64,000 nt of DNA from Citrobacter sp. R56 (GCF_016811995.1 NZ_CP069159.1:992001-1056000), one strand, 5' to 3'. Counted from the stretch's first letter, positions 8,848 through 16,906 are shown. Numbers and translations: made by a program. The notes: generated by a model from the sequence alone, not told the origin.

Positions 8848-10281
8848 ATGACGGATAATGATAACAATCGGACTGTCCCCAATGCGCTCCCTGTCGGGTA
8901 CCGTTTCAATGAGTTTGAAATTAAAGAAGTAATTGGCGGTGGGGGATTCGGCATCGTTTATCGCGCCTGGGACCATCAGCTCGAACGCACTATTGCGATC
9001 AAAGAGTTTATGCCCGCCTCCCTGGCGTTGCGCGGCGATGATATGACGCTGGTGCTGCGCAGCGAGCGATTTAGCAAAGCGTTTTCTGCGGGCCTGAACA
9101 GCTTTATTCAGGAAGCCCGTTTGCTGGCGCGCTTCAATCATCCCAACTTGCTGCACGTGCTGCGATTCTGGGTGCAGAACGACACCGCGTATATGGGCAC
9201 GCTGTTCTACAGCGGCACCACGCTCTCGCGCTTGCGCGAGGAGAAGCCGGAGCAGATTAACGAAGCCTGGATCCGTCGCATGCTGCCGATGCTGTTTGGG
9301 GCGATCAAGACTATCCACGACGAGGGCTATCTTCACCGTGATATCTCGCTGGATAACATTCAGATCCAGGAGAACGGTCTGCCGGTGCTGCTCGATTTTG
9401 GCTCGGCGCGCCGCACCATTGGCAATCTCTCCGACGAGACGGAAACCATGTTGCGCCCCGGTTTTGCGCCGATCGAGCAGTACACCGACGATAACGAAAG
9501 CGAGCAGGGGCCGTGGACCGATATTTACGCTCTCGGCGCCGTCTTGCGCACCCTGATCGTGGGCTCACCGCCGCCGGTCAGCGTGGTGCGTTCGATTCAG
9601 GATACCTGTAAGCCGCTGGTGGAATTGCAGCCACAGGGATACTCGCTGTCGCTGTTGCAGGCTATTGACCGCGCGCTGGCGCTGCGCATGGAAGACAGAC
9701 CGCAGTCTATCGATGAATTTGCCGCGCTTATTGAGATGCCGGTCGCGGGTATCGATGATGTGCTGAGCGCAAAAAAACCGGGCACCATGCTGGTGCCGGT
9801 CGAAGAGAAAAGCGTATCGACCACGGCGTTTGACTGGCGACGTTACAGGATCCCGGTGATTGGCGCCGCAGGCGTACTCGTGGGGATTGTGACGGGGGCG
9901 ATGCTGTTTAGCGGCGGTCACGAGACGGAAAATCAGACCGCGGAAGTCCGTCCGGCTGAAACGCCGACAGCGACCGCCACCAGCGAACCGGTCGCGGCTC
10001 AGCAAACCACCACCGCGCAGGTTCAGCCGCCTGCCACTGCGGACTCCAGTTCGTCGCCAGTAGTAGAAGCCAGCCCTGTCGCGTTGATCTATATCCGTAT
10101 GCTGGAGGGGGAAAACCTGCGGGTAAACGGCGAGCGTAAAGCGCTGCGTCCGGCAACGAACGGCTATGCCTCTCTCAAACTCCCGGCAGGACAATTCACA
10201 ATTGAATTGCAGGGAAGCGGTAAGACGCGGGCCCAAATCCTCGACATCGCGAAACCTGGCACCTGGCTGGTGAACCCGTAA
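8848..10281 (+). CDS. Membrane-anchored Ser/Thr protein kinase of the T6SS (PpkA-like)
   Basis: Encodes 477 residues. The N-terminal 290 are a Hanks-type kinase with all key motifs: glycine loop GGGGFGIVYRA near residue 30, catalytic Lys52 in IAIKEF, HRD at 163-165 with DN following, and DFG at 183-185. One membrane segment lies near residues 334-354, followed by a Thr/Ala/Pro-rich linker and a C-terminal PEGA-like beta domain that would sit in the periplasm. PpkA-type kinases sense envelope signals and phosphorylate a cytosolic activator of T6SS assembly; the opposing phosphatase is encoded at 90-887. It starts 26 bases after clpV and ends the structural part of the cluster. Confidence 0.92.
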   Translation: MTDNDNNRTVPNALPVGYRFNEFEIKEVIGGGGFGIVYRAWDHQLERTIAIKEFMPASLALRGDDMTLVLRSERFSKAFSAGLNSFIQEARLLARFNHPNLLHVLRFWVQNDTAYMGTLFYSGTTLSRLREEKPEQINEAWIRRMLPMLFGAIKTIHDEGYLHRDISLDNIQIQENGLPVLLDFGSARRTIGNLSDETETMLRPGFAPIEQYTDDNESEQGPWTDIYALGAVLRTLIVGSPPPVSVVRSIQDTCKPLVELQPQGYSLSLLQAIDRALALRMEDRPQSIDEFAALIEMPVAGIDDVLSAKKPGTMLVPVEEKSVSTTAFDWRRYRIPVIGAAGVLVGIVTGAMLFSGGHETENQTAEVRPAETPTATATSEPVAAQQTTTAQVQPPATADSSSSPVVEASPVALIYIRMLEGENLRVNGERKALRPATNGYASLKLPAGQFTIELQGSGKTRAQILDIAKPGTWLVNP

Positions 10282-10307
10282 ACGAAGCTGGTTACAGGAC
10301 GGAGCGC

Positions 10308-11774
10308 ATGTACAACATCAAATTTATCTACCTTTTTAACGAGAATGTATCGCCCGCGTTATTTGCAAAAATCATCCGCCCGTCCGTTGCCGGACAGTGG
10401 ATTATGTCGGTACCGGATAATTCGTTACGCTCGCTGTTCACGCGCTACGATCTCCTCCACTCAATAACCGGGGCGAATCCGTATCAGTCGGGGCGAAATA
10501 CCCGCACGCTGATCGTGCAGGATTTAGACATGGGCAGGGTCGTCGCGATTGATGAAAGTCATCGTAACTGGTCGTCGGTGACGGAAGTTTTTTATATCAA
10601 TGAAAAAGGCAGGCTTCAGCCTGCCTCGCTCACCGGACTGGGCTGGTATCCGGTGAGCACTATCGTCGACCGATACGAAACCATGGTGAGAACCTATGGT
10701 TCCCGCCCTGAGCCTACGGTGCTGCCAACGCAGGTCGTGAAAGCCAAAACGGCGCAGGTGCCGGACCAACCGACGCCGGGCAAAGAGGGCAAAACCTATG
10801 CCGCACAGTTGCAGGAGATGACGAAGGCACAACGCTGGCAGGCGCGTAAGGATCTTATCGCTAAGGGCAGTAATAGCCTGTACCCGGATGCGCAAATCGC
10901 GGCTAAACGGCTGGCGGCCAATAATATCGCCGTGGAAAAAGCGAAGCTCGCGGGGAATGTTTACAAGACCGTTAATCCGTTAGAAGCGACGCCGAACGTG
11001 CCGGAAGGGTGGAAAGATATTAGTAATGACAGTGCGTTACTGAATAAATTTGGTCTTAAAAGCAAAATGCTTTACGACAATGAAACGTCACCGGATTTTC
11101 TGGCGCGTGTCTATCAGCCTGATCCTGACGTCTTTGGCAATGATATGAATCCTACGCTGGTGTTCAGGGGATCACGAGAACCCGGACTTGCGTCATTAAA
11201 AGACAACGTCTCTTCGCTATTGAGCAAAGGGGAATTGGCTCCGGTTAAAAACGGCGCTGACTGGGCAAACAATGGCGCACAGGGCATGGGGATGGAGTCT
11301 GCCTATTATCGAAATGCAGTAGGCATGGGGAATATTTTGGCGAGCTCGGGCCAAAACATCGATATCGCCGGACATTCGCTCGGCGGCGGGCTCGCATCTG
11401 CAACGTCAATGGCCAGTGGTAAAGCGGGTTGGACATTCAACGCTGCGGGGCTTAACAGTGACACGGTTGAACAATATGGCGGGAGTGTGCTGGGAAGCAC
11501 GGACAATATTCAGGCCTACCGTGTTGAAGGTGAACTGCTGACCAAAATTCAGGAAGTGAATCTTTGGGAAGATTTAAAAACGGTGAAGGGACATGTACCG
11601 GCATTAATTCTCAAAGAAGAGATCTCTGCCCTCAGCCCTAACGCGGCCGGGATTGCACACGATCTTCCGGGCGGGACCGGAAGCGCACTGGACCGCCATG
11701 GGATCGATCAGGCAATTAACTGTATCGAGCAGCAGAAGGACGAGGACATCTCAATCATCAGGAGTCGCTTGTGA
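10308..11774 (+). CDS. T6SS lipase/phospholipase effector (Tle-like, GHSLGG)
   Basis: Encodes 488 residues with a strong ribosome site (GGACGGAG) before ATG. The C-terminal half is an alpha/beta-hydrolase of the class-3 lipase type: TLVFRGSRE oxyanion region, then IDIAGHSLGGGLASA with nucleophile Ser357, and a late DRHGID with a candidate catalytic His464. The N-terminal 200 residues are not recognisable and are presumably for loading or delivery. There is no signal peptide, as expected for a T6SS cargo. Its stop overlaps the start of the ankyrin lipoprotein gene, a classic effector-immunity bicistron. The pair resembles the Tle/Tli system described in Enterobacter cloacae. Substrate (phospholipid or neutral lipid) cannot be read from sequence. 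Confidence 0.85.
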   Translation: MYNIKFIYLFNENVSPALFAKIIRPSVAGQWIMSVPDNSLRSLFTRYDLLHSITGANPYQSGRNTRTLIVQDLDMGRVVAIDESHRNWSSVTEVFYINEKGRLQPASLTGLGWYPVSTIVDRYETMVRTYGSRPEPTVLPTQVVKAKTAQVPDQPTPGKEGKTYAAQLQEMTKAQRWQARKDLIAKGSNSLYPDAQIAAKRLAANNIAVEKAKLAGNVYKTVNPLEATPNVPEGWKDISNDSALLNKFGLKSKMLYDNETSPDFLARVYQPDPDVFGNDMNPTLVFRGSREPGLASLKDNVSSLLSKGELAPVKNGADWANNGAQGMGMESAYYRNAVGMGNILASSGQNIDIAGHSLGGGLASATSMASGKAGWTFNAAGLNSDTVEQYGGSVLGSTDNIQAYRVEGELLTKIQEVNLWEDLKTVKGHVPALILKEEISALSPNAAGIAHDLPGGTGSALDRHGIDQAINCIEQQKDEDISIIRSRL

Positions 11775-12532
11775 AAACGTTTTTAGTAGGCTGCTTCGCA
11801 CTGTGTTTTACGTTCATGATTCAGGGGTGTAAACAAGATATGGATTTAAATCCGCAGGATTACTTTAGCGGCCAGCAACTCACATTAGCCAATGCGATTG
11901 AACACGGTGACGTCGATGACGTTGTTAAACTGGCTTCAGAAATTGATTTAAACAAACCCGGGAAAGAGGATATGACGCTCCTGTTCTGGGCCATCATGAA
12001 TGCGATCTACGATAAGAAAACGCCCACACAATTAAAGATGATGACCGTACTGGTTAAGGCAGGTGCCGATCCGCTCCAGCCGCGCCCAGCGGGAAAAAGC
12101 AGTCCGGCGGAATACGTTTTAAAAGCTGACAGCGGTGACTGGATTAAGGCGTTGCTTGACGGCGGTTTATCGCCAGATGCGAAAGATAAAACGTATAAAG
12201 AGCCCATCATTTTTGAAACGATCAAGGCCAAAAATACCGAGACTCTGGCGGCGATGCTCGATATGGGAGCCAATATCAATATCACTGACTCGTTAGGTAA
12301 TACGCTTCTCATTGAGGCGCTAAATTTTGGCAAATACGATCATGTGTTGTTATTGCTTGAACGCGGAGCCGATGCTGAGATTCGAGGCCACGGTGGCTTG
12401 ACGATGGGAAGCCTGCTTCAACGCCTGCTGGATAGCGCAAAAGAAGGTAGCGAACAATATCAAACGCTGACCAAAATAAAAGAGACGCTGATCCAGCGTG
12501 GAGGGAAATGGCCGCCTGAGTCAGTGAAATAA
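11771..12532 (+). CDS. Ankyrin-repeat lipoprotein, predicted immunity to the lipase (Tli-like)
   Basis: Encodes 253 residues. A lipoprotein signal peptide ends with the lipobox IQGC and acylated Cys20; Lys at +2 predicts outer-membrane sorting. Ankyrin repeats follow (TLANAIEHGDVDDVVKLA, MTLLFWAIMNAIYD, PIIFETIKAKNTETLAAML, GNTLLIEALNFGKYDHVLL). It overlaps the lipase gene by four bases. A lipoprotein in the recipient periplasm that binds and blocks an incoming lipase fits the layout. Met24, four residues after Cys20, is preceded by AGGGG about 12 bases upstream, so a cytosolic isoform from an internal start is possible, as proposed for Tli proteins. Confidence 0.85.
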   Translation: MKTFLVGCFALCFTFMIQGCKQDMDLNPQDYFSGQQLTLANAIEHGDVDDVVKLASEIDLNKPGKEDMTLLFWAIMNAIYDKKTPTQLKMMTVLVKAGADPLQPRPAGKSSPAEYVLKADSGDWIKALLDGGLSPDAKDKTYKEPIIFETIKAKNTETLAAMLDMGANINITDSLGNTLLIEALNFGKYDHVLLLLERGADAEIRGHGGLTMGSLLQRLLDSAKEGSEQYQTLTKIKETLIQRGGKWPPESVK

Positions 12533-12533
12533 T

Positions 12534-12980
12534 ATGAAGCTAAAAACGAAAGTTTTTTATTTTTGGGGAGGCATGGATGCGCTGGCTATTTTGATATATT
12601 GCGTTCATGTGCTGTGGCAAGGTGGGATCCCGCTAATTTCAGATATTTTGTCTTTCAGTCGTATAAGTGATACTGGGACCGTTACAGGAAACGGTATCTA
12701 CAACACCATTGTTACACTGCTTTTTGCTCTTGATGTGATCTTATTCGTATCACTGTTCATTTCTGCCTGGCTTTTTTTTACACAAAACCGTTATGCAGTC
12801 CGGTTTGCATTTATTCAAGAAGTGCTTCGTTTTACTTCACTTCGATGTTCGATTTCGGTCTTTCCATTAATGGCGGGATTGTCAGAACCTGCAAGTATGT
12901 TTTTTAATATTTTTTTGTTCGCTACATCTGAAGTTGTGAAAATTTATTCCCTTATATATGTGATTAAATCAAATAAATGA
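12534..12980 (+). CDS. Small polytopic membrane protein of the T6SS cargo region
   Basis: Encodes 148 residues with about four predicted membrane helices (for example ALAILIYCVHVLW, IVTLLFALDVILFVSLFISAWLFF and FFNIFLFATSEVVKIYSLIYVI). The start lies one base after the ankyrin gene stop (TAATATG), so it is probably cotranscribed with the lipase and its immunity protein. I recognise no family. Composition is AT-rich relative to the structural genes, consistent with acquired cargo. An accessory immunity role is possible but is only inference from position. Confidence 0.65.
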   Translation: MKLKTKVFYFWGGMDALAILIYCVHVLWQGGIPLISDILSFSRISDTGTVTGNGIYNTIVTLLFALDVILFVSLFISAWLFFTQNRYAVRFAFIQEVLRFTSLRCSISVFPLMAGLSEPASMFFNIFLFATSEVVKIYSLIYVIKSNK

Positions 12981-13064
12981 ATTTTATATTTTGTAGTGAA
13001 GGCGTTGTTAAGGCCGGGAGAATGGTTTTTTGTTTGGTGATTAATGAATTGTGGAGGTGGTGGA

Positions 13065-13511
13065 ATGAAGTGGATGGGCTTTTCTCTATTTGTTGCAATC
13101 ACTTTAATTTATATCTGGAATGGGAAGGACCACTTTACAAAAAAAGAGTGGTACGCTTTTTTGATAAAATTTATCGCGGTGCTGATTGGCACGTTTGTAC
13201 TGGTATTTTTCCTGGTGGGAATAACAAAACATATCCCTTTAATAACTAAGGATACCGGGCGGTTGATAATCGCAATTATACCCACTTCATTTATGGCAAT
13301 ATTATTTTCTAAGTTTTCTGTTGTTATGCTTTGTACTATATTTGATACAGTCATGTGTTTTCATAAAAACTATAATACTGCTAAAAACTATTCGGTTTTA
13401 TTATCGCTGGTTAATAGGTACGGCCCTGGTTTACTGTTGTTGGTAAAATGTCTGGGATCGTTTGGCTGTATACTTGTGTTCTATGGGATCTGGTTTGCCA
13501 CCAGGGTCTGA
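13065..13511 (+). CDS. Small membrane protein A, paralogue of the gene at 15849
   Basis: Encodes 148 residues. ATG 13065 was chosen because a strong Shine-Dalgarno (GGAGGTGG) lies just upstream; an ATG seven codons earlier would place that site inside the gene. Three to four hydrophobic helices are visible. The protein shares with the product of 15849-16283 an IWNGxDxFxKKxW motif near residue 17, a VMLCTIF segment near the middle, and a C-terminal PGLLLLVKCLGSFGCILVF, so the two are clear paralogues on either side of vgrG. Low GC. The family is unknown to me; orphan immunity protein is a working idea. Confidence 0.7.
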   Translation: MKWMGFSLFVAITLIYIWNGKDHFTKKEWYAFLIKFIAVLIGTFVLVFFLVGITKHIPLITKDTGRLIIAIIPTSFMAILFSKFSVVMLCTIFDTVMCFHKNYNTAKNYSVLLSLVNRYGPGLLLLVKCLGSFGCILVFYGIWFATRV

Positions 13512-13783
13512 GTTAAAACGGTTTTATGAAAACGGATGTTAACTTATTCCCCATAGAGGCTAGCCGCATTTACCAAATGCAGATTATATAGTTATTACAA
13601 ACGGCGTAAGGCGTAAAAATAACCTTCCGCATGAGCAAAACCCAGGGACATAAATAGATAAAAAGCAAAAAAGATATTGTAAATAATTGGGCGATAACAG
13701 GCGAATGCCTTGAATGACATTGTCAGAAATCACCTCCTCGTTATCACTCTCTCTCAGCATAAAACAATTACGGAATAAACATT
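13512..13783 (+). other. AT-rich leader upstream of vgrG, no gene seen
   Basis: Frequent stops in every frame and no tRNA or clear hairpin terminator. The stretch is AT-rich and changes abruptly to GC-rich sequence inside vgrG. It probably contains the vgrG promoter, but I cannot assign -35/-10 boxes with confidence. Confidence 0.4.
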
Positions 13784-15712
13784 ATGCTTAACCGAATTAC
13801 CGTCCAGCTCCCGGTTGAGGGGCTGCTGTTCTGGAAACTGTCCGGCCGCGAGGCGATGTCTGAATCGTTTGCCCTGACGCTGACACTGCTTGGCACGGAC
13901 GCGCGCATTGACCGCAGTAAACTGCTTGGACAACCAGTGACGGTGACACTCCCAACGCAGAGCCTGCTCACGCCGCGCTACATCAACGGCAAGGTGACGC
14001 GGGTGGCGGTCAGCGCCGTGGAGCTGACGGGAACCCGCTACGCGGTCTACCAGCTGACGGTGGAGCCGGATCTGTGGCCGATGAAGCGTGACCGTAACCT
14101 GCGTATCTTCCAGGGCCAGACGGTACCGCAGATTGTTAAGACGCTGCTGGGGGAACATCAGGTCAATGTAGAAGATAAACTGACCGGCAGCTATCGGGTA
14201 TGGGACTACTGCGTGCAGTATCAGGAGTCGAGTCTGGACTTTATCAGCCGCCTGATGGAGCTGGAGGGGATTGCTTTCCACTTCCGCCACGAGGCGGACA
14301 AACACACCCTGGTGCTCACCGACGCTGCGACGCAACATCTGCCGTTCAGTGGTTATGAGATTATTCCCTACCATCAGACGCCGTCGGGTGGCAGCACAGA
14401 CGAAGAAGGTATCAGCCAGTGGGCGCTGGAGGACAGCGTGACGCCGGGGATTTACAGCCTGGACGACTACGACTTCCGCAAACCGAACGCGTGGCTGTTC
14501 CAGGCGCAGCAGAACCCGGCCTCACCCCAGCCTGGCAGCATTGACGTGTACGACTGGCCGGGGCGTTTTGTGGATCACGGTCACGCCGAGTTCTACGCCC
14601 GTATCCGTCAGGAGCGCTGGCAGGTGGAACACCAGCAGATACAGGCCACGGCGACGGCCGCTGGCATCGCGCCTGGGCACACGTTTACCCTGAGCAACGC
14701 GCCGTTTTTCAGTGATAACGGTGAGTATCTGACCACGGCGGCGAGTTACCACTTTGAAGAGAACCGCTACGCGAGCGGAGAGGGGGAAACTATTCACCGC
14801 ACCGACTTCACCGTTATCCCGTCGTCGGTGGCGTATCGACCGGCGCAGACCACGGCGTGGCCGCGCACCTATGGCCCGCAGACGGCAAAGGTGGTGGGGC
14901 CACAGGGGGAGAGTATCTGGACGGACAAATACGGCCGGGTGAAGGTGAAATTCCACTGGGACCGCCTCGCGAAAGGCGATGACACCAGTTCCTGCTGGGT
15001 GCGAGTCTCCAGCGCCTGGGCGGGTCAGGGGTACGGTGGGGTACAAATTCCGCGTGTGGGTGATGAAGTGGTGGTGGACTTTATCAACGGCGATCCGGAC
15101 CGCCCGATTATCACCGGTCGCGTGTACAACGAAGCGAGCATGCCGCCGTGGGCGCTACCGGCAGCAGCCACCCAGATGGGGTTCATGAGCCGGAGCAAGG
15201 ACGGCGCGGCGGACAACGCCAACGCCTTGCGTTTTGAGGATAAGGCGGGTGAGGAACAGGTGTGGATCCAGGCCGAGCGTAATCTGGACATTAACGTTAA
15301 AAATGATGAATCCCATTCGACAGAAAAAAACCGTACCCAATATGTGGGGGAAAATGAAACCCTGCGGGTAGCCAAAGATCAGCAGGCAGGGATCAAAGGG
15401 GATATCATTTGTCTGGCAGGAAAAAGTCGAAGCGATAAAGCCGTGAACAACTATACGCTTTCTGCGGGCAATACCTTGCGGCTGGAGTGTGGTGAAAGCG
15501 CGATTGAATTATCGAAAGATGGCAGCGTTAATATTATCGGTAATAACTTCAATTTCACCGCGAAACAGCAGGCGCAAATTAATACGCTTTCTGGCGAACT
15601 GCATTTAAACCCGAACGGTGGCAGCAATGCTATCGATCCCCCAGGGGCTGCCCATCAGGCCGATCTCCAGCATGAAGTGGACAGTTTCTTTGTGTTTAAT
15701 GCCAGTAAGTAA
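13784..15712 (+). CDS. vgrG: T6SS spike protein VgrG (TssI)
   Basis: Encodes 642 residues. The gp27-like base domain starts at LNRITVQLPVEG and includes YQESSLDFISRLMELEGIAFHF near residue 150; the gp5-like OB region has VVGPQGESIWTDKYGRVKVKFHWDR, and SSCWVRVSSAWAGQGYGGVQIPRVGDEVVV precedes the beta-helix needle (ADNANALRFEDKAGEEQVWIQAE onward). The protein ends shortly after the needle with GAAHQADLQHEVDSFF, so there is no C-terminal toxin domain; cargo must bind non-covalently or through a PAAR or adaptor. It is GC-rich, unlike its flanking genes, and lies between two paralogous membrane-protein genes. Confidence 0.96.
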   Translation: MLNRITVQLPVEGLLFWKLSGREAMSESFALTLTLLGTDARIDRSKLLGQPVTVTLPTQSLLTPRYINGKVTRVAVSAVELTGTRYAVYQLTVEPDLWPMKRDRNLRIFQGQTVPQIVKTLLGEHQVNVEDKLTGSYRVWDYCVQYQESSLDFISRLMELEGIAFHFRHEADKHTLVLTDAATQHLPFSGYEIIPYHQTPSGGSTDEEGISQWALEDSVTPGIYSLDDYDFRKPNAWLFQAQQNPASPQPGSIDVYDWPGRFVDHGHAEFYARIRQERWQVEHQQIQATATAAGIAPGHTFTLSNAPFFSDNGEYLTTAASYHFEENRYASGEGETIHRTDFTVIPSSVAYRPAQTTAWPRTYGPQTAKVVGPQGESIWTDKYGRVKVKFHWDRLAKGDDTSSCWVRVSSAWAGQGYGGVQIPRVGDEVVVDFINGDPDRPIITGRVYNEASMPPWALPAAATQMGFMSRSKDGAADNANALRFEDKAGEEQVWIQAERNLDINVKNDESHSTEKNRTQYVGENETLRVAKDQQAGIKGDIICLAGKSRSDKAVNNYTLSAGNTLRLECGESAIELSKDGSVNIIGNNFNFTAKQQAQINTLSGELHLNPNGGSNAIDPPGAAHQADLQHEVDSFFVFNASK

Positions 15713-15740
15713 GAGTAACCGGAAAGGCTGATTATATTAA

Positions 15741-15824
15741 GAGACTGATAAGAACCTGATCCCTGCTCCTGGCGGAGATGGTATGATTAAAACGGGTCGT
15801 GTTACAGTTCTGATAGGAGATTAA
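15741..15824 (+). pseudogene. Possible PAAR-like relic downstream of vgrG
   Basis: Twenty-seven codons between two in-frame stops (TAA 15738-15740 and TAA 15822-15824). They include PAPGGDGMIKTGRVTVLIGD, which resembles the G-x-x-T-V-x-I-G-x strand of PAAR spike-tip domains. The resemblance is short and judged by eye. If real, it is the remnant of a PAAR or PAAR-effector gene lost from its usual place after vgrG. Confidence 0.3.
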
Positions 15825-15848
15825 AATGTATCAATAAGGAATAATGTG

Positions 15849-16283
15849 ATGAATTTGTTTTTCTGTATTTTATTTTTAGTTCTGACCTTGGTACTTATCT
15901 GGAATGGGAACGATCGCTTCTCTAAAAAACAGTGGATTACTACGGGCTTAATGCTTGTCGTCGTACTGGCTGCAACTGTTATTGTTAGCTTTTCATTTAA
16001 ATGGTTGGCGCAATCATTTTCAATTTTTTCAATTGTAATGGCTAAACATTATTCTGTTGTTTTTTCAATGTCATTTTTGTGCATTTGGGGTTTAAAAGTT
16101 GCAGTGGTTCTTCTTTGTACTATTTTTTCCGGGATTATGAAGGGGCATAAAACGTACAACCCTGAAAAATATGAACAAGTATCATCCCTGTCGGGGATCG
16201 TTGCACCAGGCTTACTTATCATAGTAAAAGGTTTAGTTTCCTTTGGTTGCGTTCTTATATTTTCAGGTCTATGGCTTAAGTAA
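15849..16283 (+). CDS. Small membrane protein B, paralogue of the gene at 13065
   Basis: Encodes 144 residues from ATG 15849, eight bases after AAGGA (a GTG one codon earlier is possible). Helices include CILFLVLTLVLIW, TGLMLVVVLAATVIVSF and a C-terminal PGLLIIVKGLVSFGCVLIF. The motifs IWNGNDRFSKKQW, VVLLCTIFSGIMKGHKTYN and the C-terminal helix match the product of 13065-13511, pointing to duplication around vgrG or two cargo modules of common origin. Membrane topology and position suggest immunity to a membrane- or envelope-targeting effector, but no cognate effector remains beside it. Confidence 0.7.
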   Translation: MNLFFCILFLVLTLVLIWNGNDRFSKKQWITTGLMLVVVLAATVIVSFSFKWLAQSFSIFSIVMAKHYSVVFSMSFLCIWGLKVAVVLLCTIFSGIMKGHKTYNPEKYEQVSSLSGIVAPGLLIIVKGLVSFGCVLIFSGLWLK

Positions 16284-16561
16284 GAGTGATGAGTGAGGTG
16301 ATAACATGGATGTAGATAAAAATACAGTTTTCCTCAATGTGCAATAAAGTCTGTTGAGAAATAATGAATTTAGGAGAGCGGTCTATCACTGTACGGGATG
16401 AGTTATCACTGCTGTCGAAAAGATAAGAGTTTTTTATCAAATGTATATTTATACATTAATGACACCTGGTATTAAGTAGAACGGGATGGGATAATTATTA
16501 CCTGGTGTGTTACTGTTTTAATTGGCGATTAGAGATTGCAAGGGGATAGCTACGTAATGAA
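16284..16561 (+). other. AT-rich relic region before the ART toxin tip
   Basis: No sizeable gene. Only short frames occur, such as a 20-codon one from ATG 16364 and a 9-codon one from ATG 16557. None reads like the missing N-terminal part of the ADP-ribosyltransferase, so the delivery domain is truly absent rather than displaced by one frameshift. I take it as recombination scar sequence. Confidence 0.45.
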
Positions 16562-16906
16562 ATGGAAGTATTTACTCAGCATATAAATGATGGTCTGGAC
16601 CAGCTTCCGGCTTATAGAGGAGAGACATTCCGCGGTATGAATAGTTTACCTTCAAATATTTTGGATGCTTATGTTCCAGGTAAAACGGTTATCGATCCCG
16701 CCTTTGTTAGTACTGATATTAACCAAGGGTTCAGCGGACCTATCCAAATGCGCATTGAAGGTATTTCGGGTAGGAAAATTGATTTCTTATCAGAATTTAA
16801 TGCAACCGAAACTGAAGTGCTCTTTAAGCCGAATACTACATTTGATGTTATCAACAGGTCAGATGAATTTGGGATAACAAATATAGAATTAAGGGAAATA
16901 CCATGA
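16562..16906 (+). CDS. ADP-ribosyltransferase toxin tip (Tre1-like, lacks delivery domain)
   Basis: Encodes 114 residues covering the catalytic core of an R-S-E class mono-ADP-ribosyltransferase: LPAYRGETFRG (Arg24), the FVSTD strand (Ser50-Thr51) and the ExE motif NATETEVLF with Glu83 and Glu85, then FDVINRSDEFGITNIELREI as the final strands. Arginine-specific ARTs of this type include the T6SS effector Tre1, which modifies FtsZ. Here only the C-terminal tip remains: an in-frame TAG lies at 16547-16549, and the usual N-terminal helices and any PAAR, Rhs or VgrG fusion are missing. The ribosome site is poorly placed (AGGGG about 16 bases before ATG). The stop overlaps the ARH start by ATGA. 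It may be an orphan toxin cassette, possibly untranslated or poorly translated. Confidence 0.75.
   Translation: MEVFTQHINDGLDQLPAYRGETFRGMNSLPSNILDAYVPGKTVIDPAFVSTDINQGFSGPIQMRIEGISGRKIDFLSEFNATETEVLFKPNTTFDVINRSDEFGITNIELREIP

Noticed and set aside
12977-13249. 90-residue frame overlapping small membrane protein A
   Set aside because: Out of frame with the strongly ribosome-sited gene at 13065, no hydrophobic pattern or family, poor start context.
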